From Zeugodacus cucurbitae (taxonomy: Eukaryota > Arthropoda > Insecta > Diptera > Tephritidae), in contig NC_071669.1 of assembly GCF_028554725.1 (NCBI RefSeq), forward strand, positions 45,840,501 to 45,904,500: 64,000 bases of DNA, written 5' to 3'. The translations under genes and the position numbers were made by a program. The notes below the pieces were generated by a model. The model was not told where the DNA came from and did no database searches. It saw nothing but the letters and a program-made list of their open reading frames with translations. Below, in pieces: positions 24,831 through 39,000 of this stretch (position 1 is the first letter of the stretch; each line of letters starts with the position of its first letter).

Positions 24831-26979
24831 ATAGCAGACTGTTGTTGTTGTGCCTGTGATGCCTTGCGACAGTTAGATTGGAAAAATGTCGTATGAACCG
24901 TTGGATGCGTGCGACTAGTTTGTGTTCGAACGCGAATTGGTGTGCATCGAGTGATTGCGCTACTTTGTGTGAGAAATTCGTGTATGGAAAATTTCGAAAA
25001 ATTTAAAAACTGGTTGAACCGAAATTCGTGCTTAAAACTTATTGACAAAGAAACACTGAGTAAATAAATCGGATTTTACAAATCGAAAATAAACAGTAAT
25101 TTGGAAGTGTATAAGAAAGAATAAATAAATAAAAATACTTGAACTGCAGTAGATAGTCTAAAGAACAGGTTGTGAGACGAGTTTTTATGAAGTAAAGCAA
25201 AAAGTGTAAATCCAAATTGTCCAAAATTCTGTAATAAAGCAAAAATGAGAAACATTAAAAAATTAAGTATCAAATATAACATAAATAACTAAGCAAAAAC
25301 AAATTTTGTTATAATTGTGGCATACTAAAAATGTAAATAAAATATAAAAAAAATTAATAAGAAATAGAAAATTTCGAGAACTGATATTCTTACAGACAGC
25401 TCTATAAAATATCTAAATTATTTCCCAATAAAATACTCAATTTATTGACTGTGAAAAACATGCTATATGAAGTGTCGAGAGCATAAATTAAATAATAATT
25501 TAAATTTAGAAATAATTTTTTTTGGCTGTGCTAAAATATTCTATGCGGTTGGAGATCATTAAGGAGCCAATAAAAAAGTTATAATACTTAGAAAAGTCAT
25601 TGTGCAACAGATATCAAAACATGTGGGAATAATGCCAGAAACACTTTGTTTTGTAGCAAAAGGAAACAAAATCTGAAGGATAGGAAGGAGGCATAGATTA
25701 AAATCATACTAATTGGTGCTAAATTATCTAAATTATTACACTTTGAAAAATATTTCAATACCAAAAATTAAGCTACAACAACAATCCAATGCGATAACGG
25801 AATCACTACCGCACATATGTATATACGCTAAGCATTTGTCAAGCGAATAAAACGTTTATTACCGCATGTTTTACATTTATGCGACAGCTTAAACAAGCAA
25901 CAACTTCAATAAAAGCAACAACACACCAGACGCGCCGCATACACGAGAGAAACTAACGAACCAACGCCAAGCAAATAACGAAGAAAGCAAAACAAATCAG
26001 TAAACAAATAATCATAAAACCGTCAAAAAGGATATGCAACAACAACAGCAAGCAGCAATGAAAAGCCAACAGCAACAACAATAAAGCTATAACAATAAAG
26101 GCGAAGGCACAGCAAACAAATCCCTTAAAGTCACCACTACACCCACAGCAAACACGCATACATACATACGTAGGTTACACGCTACACCCACAAAGCGTGT
26201 GAACCAAATATTTCAAAGAGAAAAAAATAAGAAAATATTTGCGAAGCACCAAACTTGAAAAAAGCGACCACAGCGGAAAAGGAAACAAGTTAAGGCGTAA
26301 ACAAATTAACAAAAATATATACAAGTATACGTATGCCTGTGTGTGGATGTAATAATAGGAAAATATGTAAATAAAACATCGCTACGAAAAAGTCGCCAAA
26401 GAGTGAAGCACAAAACATTTCCCGCTGACATTAACACAAATGCTTGACAATTTGTTTTACCAATTTCCAGCTACACCAAACCGACCGACTGCTCAACTAT
26501 ATTGACTAGCCATATAAGGCACAAGCAACAATAACAACAGTGTGTGAGAGCACGAGTTGAAAGCAGCATCCTGTGCCGCACAAAAAAGCGGCGCTTTTAA
26601 ACACAAAGGCAGCGCAACGACGTCAACGCAACATCCGGTGGGCGCATTCAAGCCACAGCCGAGTAGTGCGCGGGAGTGTGTGTGTGGGTGGCCACAAGGC
26701 AGCATCGAACGTACGAGTATCCTTGCCGCAGCGCCGCCGGTCGCTTGGGACACATTTAAAAGTGTGTGTTTGCCCATGAATGTCCTGTGGCTACTTGATT
26801 TTTTGTACATTTCTGTGGTAACAGACAATTGCCATTGCTGTTAATAACAGTGGAACGATCGAAAGAGTACCAAATATATTGCTTACAGTGTGTTAAAAAT
26901 AAAAGCTGCTTTAAGTGGCTGAAACAGTGGTAAACCAATACAAAGACATTAATATAGTGTGTGTGAAAGGAGTTAAGAA
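24800..26979 (+). other. caup: presumed long 5' UTR of caup
   Basis: About 2.2 kb of A- and CAA-rich sequence, typical of dipteran developmental-gene leaders, precedes the ATG with no transposon fragment recognised. Short upstream ORFs are present, for example ATG at 24886 with a stop at 24916 after ten codons. Longer open stretches near 26.5-26.8 kb lack a convincing ATG or family similarity and are treated as non-coding. A 5' UTR intron cannot be excluded. Confidence 0.4.
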
Positions 26980-27027
26980 ATGGCAGCCTACACGCAGTTT
27001 GGTTACAATTATCCGTCGGCAAATCAG
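26980..27027 (+). CDS. caup: caup coding exon 1
   Basis: Sixteen codons encode MAAYTQFGYNYPSANQ, the N-terminus typical of fly Ara and Caup. The ATG lies in a good insect context (AAGAAATGG, A at -3). The exon ends in CAG at a strong GTGAGT donor, phase 0. The exon is too short to be found by ORF length. It is supported by the family N-terminus and by the in-frame join to exon 2, which begins LLNGVAQ and gives NQL as in fly caup. Confidence 0.88.
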
Positions 27028-30000
27028 GTGAGTGTGAATTTAAATATTAGTTGAAAGTAAATGAGAATTAAAATATATAAGTATATAAAAGAATGGAATA
27101 ATTTAACTCAACATATTTAAATATTGAACATAAATTTTAGTTCATATTTCCTTAATATAAATCAATAATCGTAAATTTCTAGGCAATCTCAATTATTTTT
27201 TTATACAATAAATATGTGTATGCCAATTTATTAAAGACTGTTTAATTTATACATTTATTTCACTCTAATTGAGCTTCTTTAACATATTGCTACAGATATA
27301 TTAATTTTAATTATCATTACTTATAGGTAATTTGTTCACATATACTAATTGGCGTTAAGCTTTTATAAAGTCAGTTATATTTCTTATAAATTATGAATAC
27401 GTAACTAAAGTACCTAAATACAGTTGAACTTCCATAGCTCGAATCAACATAATCCATTAAAAACTTCAAATTAGAGAGTCTTCGAATTATGGAAGGTAAT
27501 TTGTATTAAATTCCATTTCCTCCGCCAAATCAAGAGTTGGAGTTGTGGAGAACTTCGAGTAATAGAATTTCGAGTTATGGAAGTTCTACTGTATAGTAGT
27601 TAGCTCTAGAAAACGACTAAGTAGGAGTAAAAGAGAAGAAACTAGCAATTAAAAAAAATTTACCTTAAGTTAATTTTAACTTTTTTTTTGGGTTCACAAA
27701 AGACTGTCTCATATAGCCCAAGCCTGATCACCTCTTTTATTGAAAATCGGTTAGGTTCTATAACCTCTCTGATAACCATATATCTTGTATGTCGAAATGA
27801 GTATGTCGAAATGAGTACTATTCAGCACTAGCCTTTAGACATGATCGAAAGACAAGATTGAAAAATAAAGTCAAAAGTTTTCGTTGAAATATGGATTATA
27901 CTATTCAATTGTAATACACTGGCTGAAAATCCTTTGGCCACATCCTATTGATACAATAAGGTACAGTAATATTGATTATTATTTATCGAGTTAGTCGAGG
28001 GAAATGTGATTTCCTAAAAATACTGGGTTGAACCTAGCTTTGAAAGCAGAACAGGATACTATTTTGTTCGAAAGCTTTTTCATTTCTCACTAATTTTCAT
28101 TTACTAATTGTCAAAAAATTATAATTTATATATTAAATAATTTATAAAAAGTTTAAAACAACATTAATTCTTAAATGTGTATTATTTATCTATTAAAAAT
28201 CCACTACCTTTCACCATTCCACCGCTGACTCATTCGCAAATTCCTTACAAAATTATTTCGCACTAAAAACGTGTTGAAACCCGTAATTAGCTTAATGTTC
28301 TAAGCAGACAAGAGCACAACCTAAAATCCGCTGCATACTTGGCACACTCTGCCCCAACTTGACTCTTTGGGACGCAGCATGAATACAACCCGAGCAACGC
28401 TCATGAAACGTGATTAAATTTTAAATCAACGCTAATTTCAGTTGCCGCCACTACTGTGCATCTGTATGTATGTACGTGTGTGTATGTAGCTAAATACACA
28501 GGCATAACGCGCCACACAACATTAAAAATAATTTTATTATAATTTTAAAATCGTTCGATAATTAGAGCAAAAGCTTATAAAGCGGATAGAACAAGAAAAT
28601 GGCGATTATTTTATGCAAAGGTTGAATGTGTGGGCTCTATATATGAATGTATGTGTGTGTTTGTTGCTGGTAGTAAAAGTAGAAGTTTAAATCGCAAAAG
28701 CGCCACAGGCATGAATATTCAGATGATGAAAATTTTCCGTGAAAGGTAGTGTCTGAACGGGAACCGGGAGGTAGGCGATGGCTTTGAAATGGCTTTGGCC
28801 GCAAGGCAGGTTGTTTGTGCACTGCGCTGTGCTGTGCGGCCGTTTGGCGAGCGTTGGTCGCGCGTTAATTTAGCAAATTATGCAAGGAAATGTTTGCAAC
28901 AATTTAGGACATCGCCACAACAACAAGAACGAGCTATAGATGTGCGAATAAATATATGAATGTGTGTGTCTGTGTAGGGTAGAGAACTCAGTTTTACTTG
29001 CAACCTGCATATCGGTAATTACTCGACGGTGGCAGCAATATATACATACATACACATTGCTTATGTACATAGCTTATATGTCTGTAAATTATAAATATTT
29101 AGATAATGCATGCCTTCTGTACTCCACTACCTCCCTGGCCTTTAGTTGCTCTCGAATGGCGACTTCCGTAGCTACTTATTTGGAGATAATTTACACTGCA
29201 CTCAAATTGCTGTGGCAGGCTTGTGTGTGCGCCAAAGTTTACTTACATGTTTGTTGTTTTGTTTGCAAATTTGCTCCTTACGCAGGACCTTAACGCTACC
29301 GCACTGCGTTTAAACACTCAACACGCACATATATACACACATTCATAATAAATTGTGCGAAATGGCTTCCCATTTATTATAATAAGCAAACTTGTCTTAA
29401 ATTATTATAATTAAAGTAATATGTAATGTATGTATGTTGAAGATTATCGGCAATTATAATTACACCGCATTGAAGAAGCTCGAACTTTTTAGGTATATAA
29501 TGATATATGTATTTACATATATATATATAATATTTATGTATGTTCCTCTATATGCAGTTATATTCACATTTTGTGGTAAAAGAAGCATATTTACTTGTAG
29601 TAATGATGATTGCATTCGAAATTAGTTGAAATTAGGTTGAATTAAATAAGTTATTGAATTAATTTCTCATATCATCAAAATGTACGTTCATTATGTAATG
29701 TCATCTTAATGGGTTTTAATGAAAACGTTATTAAATTAACATTTTATTATATATTTATGTAACATATAGTTACATATTGTTTATGGAAGTTGAGATATTT
29801 GCAAACGTTAGCAGTTTCTTGCGCTACTACATGGGAACTCTGTAGGCTGATTAACTGATTATAAGTATAAGGAGTAACAAGCGTTGTTAGAAAAAAATTT
29901 CACTTCGTGAATCTCTTCAATTTCATTTAGTCAGTCTTCAGTGAGTATTGTGGGATTTCTCATTGTAAGCATGATTTGGGTAGGCGAAAAGCGATATTTG

Positions 30001-33000
30001 GGTATTCCTCTTGAAGATTGACTCTCGGTTTTTTTGCTGAACCTTTTCCAAATTGAGTTTAGGATTCAAATTTTAAATATCATCTATATAATTGTCTAAG
30101 AAATATATTCTATTGTCTGAGAAATATAAACCAATTGATCTGGCAACTTACATATGCATATGCCTATGGCGGTACTACCAAATTATTGTTCTTTTCCTGA
30201 GGTTCTGAATCCTTTTTAACGAACGGATCAACGGTAAGACTCCAAGTCTTACAGAGTATTATGAGTTGTATGAAGTTTCGCAACATTCCTGTTAATATAT
30301 AATATATGGCTACTATAGTATATATTTCAATCTAACTTTAAGTCCCGATAATGAAAATTAGCATCAAAATGTTTCTACATTAAACATCCGCCGTCTACTT
30401 TTGAGAGACATGAAAAGAATTTCGTTTCTTTAAAAAATTCGGTATGACCTTCTACAATGTTGTTTAAGACGTTTTTTGTAATTGCTTTAGGAATAGTAGT
30501 TGTCATACGAAATATTTACACATTTCGCAATAAATAAAAATTAAAAAAAATGTGCTTTTTGTATGTGCTTGCATGGATTAATATACTCTTTTAATAAAAA
30601 ATATACTTACATATTTTTCTAGTACTATCATGCTAATACAACACTATATGATATTTTTTTGTAATACCATGGGCTTTTTGAAAACTGAAAACTCTCAAAA
30701 TGCCAACTTCTAGTTAAGCAAATATCTTAAAATACAAAATTAATCATGTACAAGCACTTTTTAAATATATGTTTTATGATCACGAAGTTACAATTATCTT
30801 CAAATTGTCTACCGAGAAGAAAGGCCTTAAATTTTAAGGATCATAAAACAAATATCCATACTTTTTGACATAAAAAGAATTATTGCCGGATAACTTATTC
30901 ACAAATATTTTCGAAGGAAAAATAATATATAGAATTTTTTCAGACATCAGCCCCATTGGGACTAGTCTCTTTATAACTCCAAACCATTGTATTTACCACT
31001 GGGTATTTAACAATATTTATTCATAAATGTATGTCTACACATACTTGAACGCATACGTGTCTATGTATCAGTGCATATGAATTTTTATGAGGTGTCCTTA
31101 TTATCCACCAACGATGCCGAAGACAATGCGTTGCAAAAATGCACATTGATTGCATGAATGAATGAGCGAATGAGTGTGGCAAGAGTGCAAAAAACAAAGC
31201 AGACGACATGTACAAAAACAAAAACAATAAAATATAGTACAAAATGAGCACAGAAGCTGCTGAAAGGACAAATGCACATACACACATGCATACATACCTT
31301 GGCACATAGGGCCAGACGGCAAAAGGCATAGCAGAAATTTTTCAGTTCCACATTCCATAATTGATTTATGAATTTTTAATGTGCGTATGCGCGCTGAAAA
31401 CACAATAGCAACTAAGAAAACACCAGCACACAGTGGCTGCACAGCATTTGGAACAATGCAAAAACTTCTGTTAAGAAGACAGAGGTAGCAACAGCAACAC
31501 CAACAACAATAACAAACAATTATTGTCATTCTGCAGCAGTCGCTGGCGAGCGCAATCATTATTGCTGCTACTTTGCAAACATTTTTTCGGCCAACTTTTC
31601 AGCTCATTGTGTGAATATTTAAGTGACTGCCTTGTGGAGGCGAACTTCATTACGAGTTGCAGGAGTAGATGTAGCGGTAGCCAAAGCAGCGCCACTCAGC
31701 GCTCTTTCCTCATACAAAAACATATTGTGAATATATATGTATGTTGTTGTTGTTCTGTCTGTTGGCCAAATGTGGTTTTTTAAAGTAGTTCAACGGTTTA
31801 CCTTCGCATTTTGACCACAGCTACTGTTATGCGTTTTATTCTTTGACTTTGTTATTGTTTTTTTTTTTGCACGTTAGTTTGCGCAAACTCAAAAACGTGA
31901 AGAAATCAACAACAACAATGCTACACATATGCTTTGTACCTTGCCGTTTTTATTTTATTATTTAATTTTTTTGGCAATAATAACGGCATTGGCGCTTGAC
32001 CGCACTTTTTGTTGTTGTTGCGTTGGCGTTGACCAGCAAATTTATTTGCAATAAAAATGCGCTCGTAGATTTCGCAAGTTTAACTGTATATAAAATACAT
32101 AAATCATAAAACTAATAACCGTAAATTGACAGCAGTGACGCGAGAAGGCCGCAGCGCTCTTTAAGATTTGGCAAGAAGGGGGTGTATACATACATACAAA
32201 TAGGTTTTTTGTTTCTTTTCTTCTTCTGCACATTCCACAATTTTTACTTTTCGTTGATTAAAATAAAAAAAAAAGCCTAAAGAAAGCTTCAATTTGACAA
32301 GTGTCTTGGATAGCGGCGTCTACGAATAAAATGGTACTAAAAATGTTATTTGTTAGTTTTTTTATTTCGATTCTAAATCTAGTCGCTGAAATCAAAAAAA
32401 AAAAAAGTAATTGAGGTTGAGGTTGGAAGAACTCCAAAGTATGACATATCCTAATACAGCTTTTCGGAAGCCATTTGGTCCAATTTACTTTCATCTTCGG
32501 TAGTTCTTCCAGTTTTTATAGTATAGGTAAGAACCTAACCTCAATCTTTTATCAAACAATTTAAAATAAATGTTTTAAGTGAAGAGATCGTCATATCCGA
32601 GTGACGTCATTATGATGTTTTGACGGATCGGTAAAGTTTTCTAATAGTAACATTTTATTATATCCAAAAATTTATTCCCAACCAATAACCTACAAAAATA
32701 AAATTCCAAAATTAATAAGAAAAATATAAAAATAAACTGTGTGCAAGCATCGCTTCAGGCTTCAATGCTACCATGGAATGTCTTACAAAGTTTTTTGTTT
32801 TTGTTCTCAAGATTGTGCTTTTTGGCAAATTAACGAAACGTAACGCCAATACGTTTTCTTTTGTACAGTTAAAATTTTCTTTGTTCCGTTACTAATTTTT
32901 CGCATTTATTCTCATTCACATTCGTACGCTCATCACTTCTTCCGTTTTGCTGCGGCCTTCGCAATTATTGCAGTTGTTGTCATAAGCTTAAGCAGAGCAT

Positions 33001-36000
33001 TTGCAATTTGCGTGCTCACCCGCCCAATTTTGTTTTGGCTTGTTTTGTTGTTTTCAGCTTTGATTTTTCTACCTTTTATTTTCCTCACTGCAGTTGTTGC
33101 TTGGTTACACGCCCCACCTTCTTTACACGATAATCTGTGCAATAATTTGCTGTTTTAATATTTGCACATTATTACCTTTTATGGGCGCTACTTTGATCTT
33201 CTTTTCGCTTCGCATCTTCTGCCAGCTGCTTGCATGATTTTTCGGCGAAAAGTTCGTACTCACACAATCATTCGGCGCTCGCACGCGCATATCCGCTTGA
33301 TTGGCAAATAAATGCACAATGGAGGGGCCAGTGGCGTGGCTAGCGGGTGATGTGTACTTGTGATTGGACTTTTGTACACGTGTGTGTATGTATGCATGTA
33401 TATTTATAAGTGAGTGCAAACACTTCAATGGACAAGCTTTTGATGTTTGTTGTTGTTTTTCGTTTCTTGCATTTTTTGTTTGCATGGCATGAAGTTACAT
33501 TTTCCGTTTTACTTCCGCTGGGGTATGAGCGAGTTTTATGTTTACTAAGATGCGGAAATACATCCTTTTTAGCGTATTTCTCATGCAATTGATCACGCTT
33601 AGAAAAAAATGTATCCGAAAAAATATTGCCGCCACATGTTGGTGTTAGACCAAGGTGATGTAACTAGTGAAAATCATCGGAAAGACCTTTTTTAATTTAT
33701 TAATGCAGGATACAGTTTTAGAGATCGTAAAGAACCATGGCTTCTGGTATTACCCACCGTCAGTTAGCATAGTCGTATAAGCTTTGCAGGGATACAAAAT
33801 TCAGCCAGCTCCATTTAGTGATATTGAAGTCAGCTTTAAAATCGATGAAAAGGCGGTGTGTATCGATTCTATTCCAAGATTTGGCGGGTGGTAAATATCT
33901 GGTCCATGGTGGATTTGAAGGGTCTAATACCACATTGATTGTTATCTCACGGTATCCCACCCACTGTTATTACCCGTAATTAATTTTCTACTACAACTAA
34001 TAATAAGAACATTATACTTCCAGTATTTGTCGATTTGTTAGAGCTAAGCCTAAGAAAAAGCAATTTGTTCTATAAAATATAATAAAAAGATGACATTCAC
34101 CCATAAATTGAGGGGAACTATCTTGTTGTAGTTATTCAATATAGATAATAGTAAAAACCAGTCTGAAGTCTAAATCTTTTATAAGTGAGCTTTTATAATT
34201 ATGTTAGTCATCCAGTCCTTTCATTAGCATTTATTATATTTTTTGTCAAGAATAGTACTTTTTTAATAAAACAGTTCACCAGGTTTTGATTCTATTAACA
34301 CACGTGGAGCTTTAATAGAGCTTAACTGGAGCTTTTCCTTAGTCAATTTTTATTCCACAACCGTGGTTTAATCAAGGACTAGTATTATCTAATATAATAG
34401 TATTCTTAAATTTTAGTTACAAGAAGCTCTGGAATCCAATTAAAGCATTATTACATAGACTTAATTTTTTTTTTTTTTGAGATTAATAAAAAACTAAAAA
34501 ATTATTTTTTGAAAAGAAATTTGTTTTAACCACTCACATTTATTAATATTTTTTTAAAGTTAAATTATTATTCGCCCGTCTGAAAACCCCATGCCCTAAA
34601 TGTCTTCTGAAAATAATTCAAATTTTTATTGTCTGAAATGTATTCAATATTTGCAACTTATCAGCCTTATCCTTCCTGCCTGCGGTGTGAATACCTGTAA
34701 ACAATGCAATCAACGGCAATTGCGCAATTTCTCACTCACATAATGCCCATACTTTTTCATTTAATTGATATTGTATGGTACTTGAGTTCGCAATCAAAAT
34801 CAAAGCAATAAAAATTAAACGCTCCTAAATTGTGCAAAACTCTGCCAACACCTCGAGACGAGCATACCGACAATACTTTATAAATCTATGCAACGATTGT
34901 GCGGTGTTGCCACGCTGCCATAAGGAGCAAGCGAACGACTGCAGACACAAAGGAACAGACAACACGTTCGTAAGACTGTCGTTGTGTAAATATGTACGTG
35001 TGTGTATGAAAGAGCGCTCAACTATCTCTAAGTGTCTGCTCATATCCTATCTACAGTAATTTCTCGATAAATTCCGGAAAATTTCGAAACCGGAATAACA
35101 CACCTTGCAACACGGCTGTGCAACGCACAGCGCTAGGGCAGCGTGTGTAGCAATGCGATATGTGGAGCATTTGGTAGCATTTTTATTTTTCAGTTTCGGT
35201 TTATGTTGAGCGAGGGCGCATTGTGTGTGGGGCGACGTGAAAAAAGGGTTTTTGTGTGTGCTGGACTTGTGGTTGCCTCGTTAAAATGCGAGCGTTCATT
35301 GCGAACAAAGTGTGGAGGATCATTAAAAATAAACTGTCTTGCGTGCTGATAATAAGCGTGCAACAACAGCCAAGAAGGAGGAAAGTCAGGCGCACACACA
35401 CACAAATACATATAAGGTAAGCTGGACGTTACGAAATGAAGACAAGCTGCAGCCTTGTAGCATTGTGCAGGCGTTGTGGCAGCTTCGTGGACATGCGGCG
35501 GTCGAAACTACGACGCATACACTTGTAAATTGGCTGTGCAACCTTTCTTCGTGCAGCTTTTATGCCTTTTTTATCTGTCACAGCAAGTGCAAAAGAAGCA
35601 CAACACTTGATAGCAGCAAACGCAATTTGCTTGTGTATGTATGTATGTATGTGTGCGAGGCACTTGTGCCCGACAGCGTTGAACATTCATTCAGAATTCA
35701 TTAGATTTCATTCATGAAAATGTTTTTATTATGCGAGAACGTTTTCGTCTGTAATTTGCGCCGTTTGTGCCTTAATCTGGCCAGCGTGTGTGTGCGCCTG
35801 CGCTTAATGGCCTCCAATAACTGCGAATTATGAATGTGATTAGATAGTGGTCGTCCAATTGAGTGTCCATTTCGTTCGATTGGATGGAGTCATCTGAAGG
35901 TGTTGAGGTGCAGTTTCGACATAGCGCCAAATTACCATTATTATAGATCTTGCATGTTATGCTATGCTAGCCTGGCGTCCTTATTGGCATTAAGCCACCC

Positions 36001-39000
36001 GCTCACCATGCCACAGGCTTTTTTGATTTTTTTTAATTTTCAACTTCTCAATTGTGTTTGGTCATAAACGTAAATAACGCATTGTGTTCGTCGAGCCTTT
36101 ACATGCCACATTAATGTTTGTATGTGTGCGTGTGTTGCACGTTGTGTTGCGCAGTAGCTGCGCCTTCAGGCAATTTCGTCGCGCAATTTCTTTTGCTGCC
36201 AATGTTGTCTATATTGCACGTTCGCATATGCAGATTACGAGCGCTTATGTGTGTTGTGCTTTTTTGTTGGGCGTTCGTTCATTGCCTGCAATTGCATGCA
36301 GATTTGCTGCTACCAGATGATTATGGTTATTGCGCTTAATGTTTGTTTAGCGTACCGTTTGCTTATCATGTTGCTAATTTGCAATTTCTGCACTAATAAT
36401 ATGTTGGTGTGCGTTAGTTGAAAATTATGAAAAGATATGAGAGAGAGTTTGAGATGATATAGTAAAAAGGACATTAAGGATATAGTGTGGCTGGTGTATA
36501 TTAAAGTATTTATTACTATATAATAAATAGGAGGATCGAGTTTTCATATTTCAAAACATTCGCTAAATAGTTATAAAACAAATATTTTAGGTTAGTGATT
36601 CTTAAAGGAGCAGTCAGGGTCTACAATAATTTTAGATAATTTCAATTCTTGTTATACTTTTGAAGAAAGTATGTATGTTGTCTAAGGATCTAGCGGTATT
36701 TAGGCTGATAACTGAAAGAGTTTCGAAGGGAAGAAAATGCTTTTAAGATGCAAATTTATGATAATGATGGCAATATATATAGACCACTAAAGACTTAAAG
36801 TATATTTGATGGCAATAATTGCATCAGATTACTCCGCACTACTATTTGATTATTAACACTAAGCAGAAAAGGGAATAAAAGTCTCGGATCGAGGAGTTAA
36901 TGTATGGTCTCTCTGGACCAAGTATAAGTTTTGGAATGAATTTCTAAGTACTACTATTGGATGTGGTTCTATGAAGGGGAGGATAAATCCAAATCTCCAG
37001 ATCACCTCAATCATCTATTATATTCTATACTAAATGCCTTTTTTAGAGCATCTAAGGGAGTTTTTAAAAATTGATATCGAAAATAATGGAGGAATTCTAT
37101 TAGAATTATAAGACATGACAAGTCTGGCAAAGTACAATTAATATAACCAACTATATCGCACTGAATAAACATTATACTGTTGTTCGATTACATTTCAGCT
37201 TTCGTCCAAAAATATGACTCTTAAGTTTTAGGCATTTTGGGGGTCAATTTATGTATATTGAAATCTTACATAAAGTACCAATACAACTGTATATAGGTAC
37301 AGTGAAACCTCTCTTGGAGGAACACTCATCGTGTCCTATGAGAGGGTCATTTGTTCTAAAAATTTAACTTGGTGTATGAAAAAATATCCGCTTAAGGGCG
37401 GTGCCCGTTAGGAGAAGTTTCTCTATAAATGGATTTTTGTGTAAACTGGCTCCGGATAAGACCTTTAGTAACTTTATGCTATTTTCAGATCCCAAGAATG
37501 ATCGTTGAGAACATAACAGAGACTAAGGCCTATTCCGAAACAAAAGACCATTCAAACATAACAATTATGTCGAAAAGTTCGAAGACTTGAACTTATCAGT
37601 GTTAGCGTAATTTCACAACGGACGAAAAAAAGTTCCGTATATTAATTCTTAATTAAGTTTTAAGTTAGAAATAAGTTAGACGTAAGTAAATTAAGCCATT
37701 ATTATTCAAGGGTTTTTCTGTAAATTTTTCCCTACTAAAAATTAAAAATTAAGTTATTAATAATCACATTTCATATCCCAAAGTAAATTATTTTCTAAGC
37801 AGAAAAGGTAATATCGCCTTTACTCTTAACATTTATTATTATAAGTCACTGTAAATATATATATTATAAGTTGAAGTGAAATAAATTGAATTGAATTGAA
37901 TTGAAATTAATTCTTAACAAATTTACGAAGTTTACCCCCTCTGGGCTTTAGAGTCTATAAAACACAAAAAATAAAAGAAAAATAAAAGGGCTTTAGCTTA
38001 TGCTCTTGTCTCTGTTTACACACAATATATACATAATATAAGTTTTTTTTTAATGTATTCACAATCTGTGCCACCAATCATAAGGAAATTTGATATGCCC
38101 ACTTAATGCGTGAAAATTATACAGTTAAATAACAATAACAACACAAAACTGACAATCAGATGAATGAAACAAAGAGACGCAGGACAGACAGACGGACGGA
38201 CTTACGCAGTGCTTAAATAAATAGCAACACTTGTCATGGGGCAATTTGCATATTTTGCCACATTTCACATATAAAACAATAATTCGCAATCAGTTGGCAG
38301 TGATCGCGCGTTGCGAACACATTAACCGAGCGTGAGTGGAACAACAACGGAAGACAGTTGGGCTTTTGTATACAAATAAAATAAAATTTCATTTCTGCAA
38401 AGCTTTAAGTTGATTTTATTGCAGACTCCAGTTTGTTGTGGGTATAATGACTAAGCTAGTGACTGAGTCTATATACATATATACAAACACACAAACATAT
38501 GTATATCTGCCTTCCGTTGCGTTCATTTGCATGGCTGACCCGTTGTTGCCAGAGCGCCTCTTGACATTCGTCGTTGTCTGCGCCACCGCTTAATGGTTGC
38601 GACCACTCAATGCTGCCACATTCCAAATGGCGTACGAAATTTGTCATCAACTATCAGCTGCCATTTAGCCAATCCTAGTCGTACCTTATTTTCACTTTGA
38701 ATGTCTCTACTTGGTAGCGAGTCTTTAGCATCTGATAAAATGTGGCCAGCGCTTCTGCTGTGGGATCGTTGCTGTCTCGTCTGCAAGATGCATGGCAAGC
38801 AGTTCACAAAAAAAGGAAGACACTGACACATGCTCTCAAGGTAGTTTCTTTCGAAAAAAGATTAAATAAAGAGAGGTTAAAGTAATTTTTTGGTATAAAA
38901 ACGGCGAGTTCACTGTTTGTTGCCGCCAGTGACGCGTCCACGGTTTTCGTGTCAGTCGCTAGCCGCAAGACTTGCTCGACATTTTTGTTGTCTTTTTGTT

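Noticed and set aside
31085..31559. Minus-strand frame of 152 codons within intron 1
   Set aside because: Its Cys/Leu/Phe-rich composition comes from the reverse of CAA repeats, with two other frames open alongside. No family similarity and no exon signals were seen.
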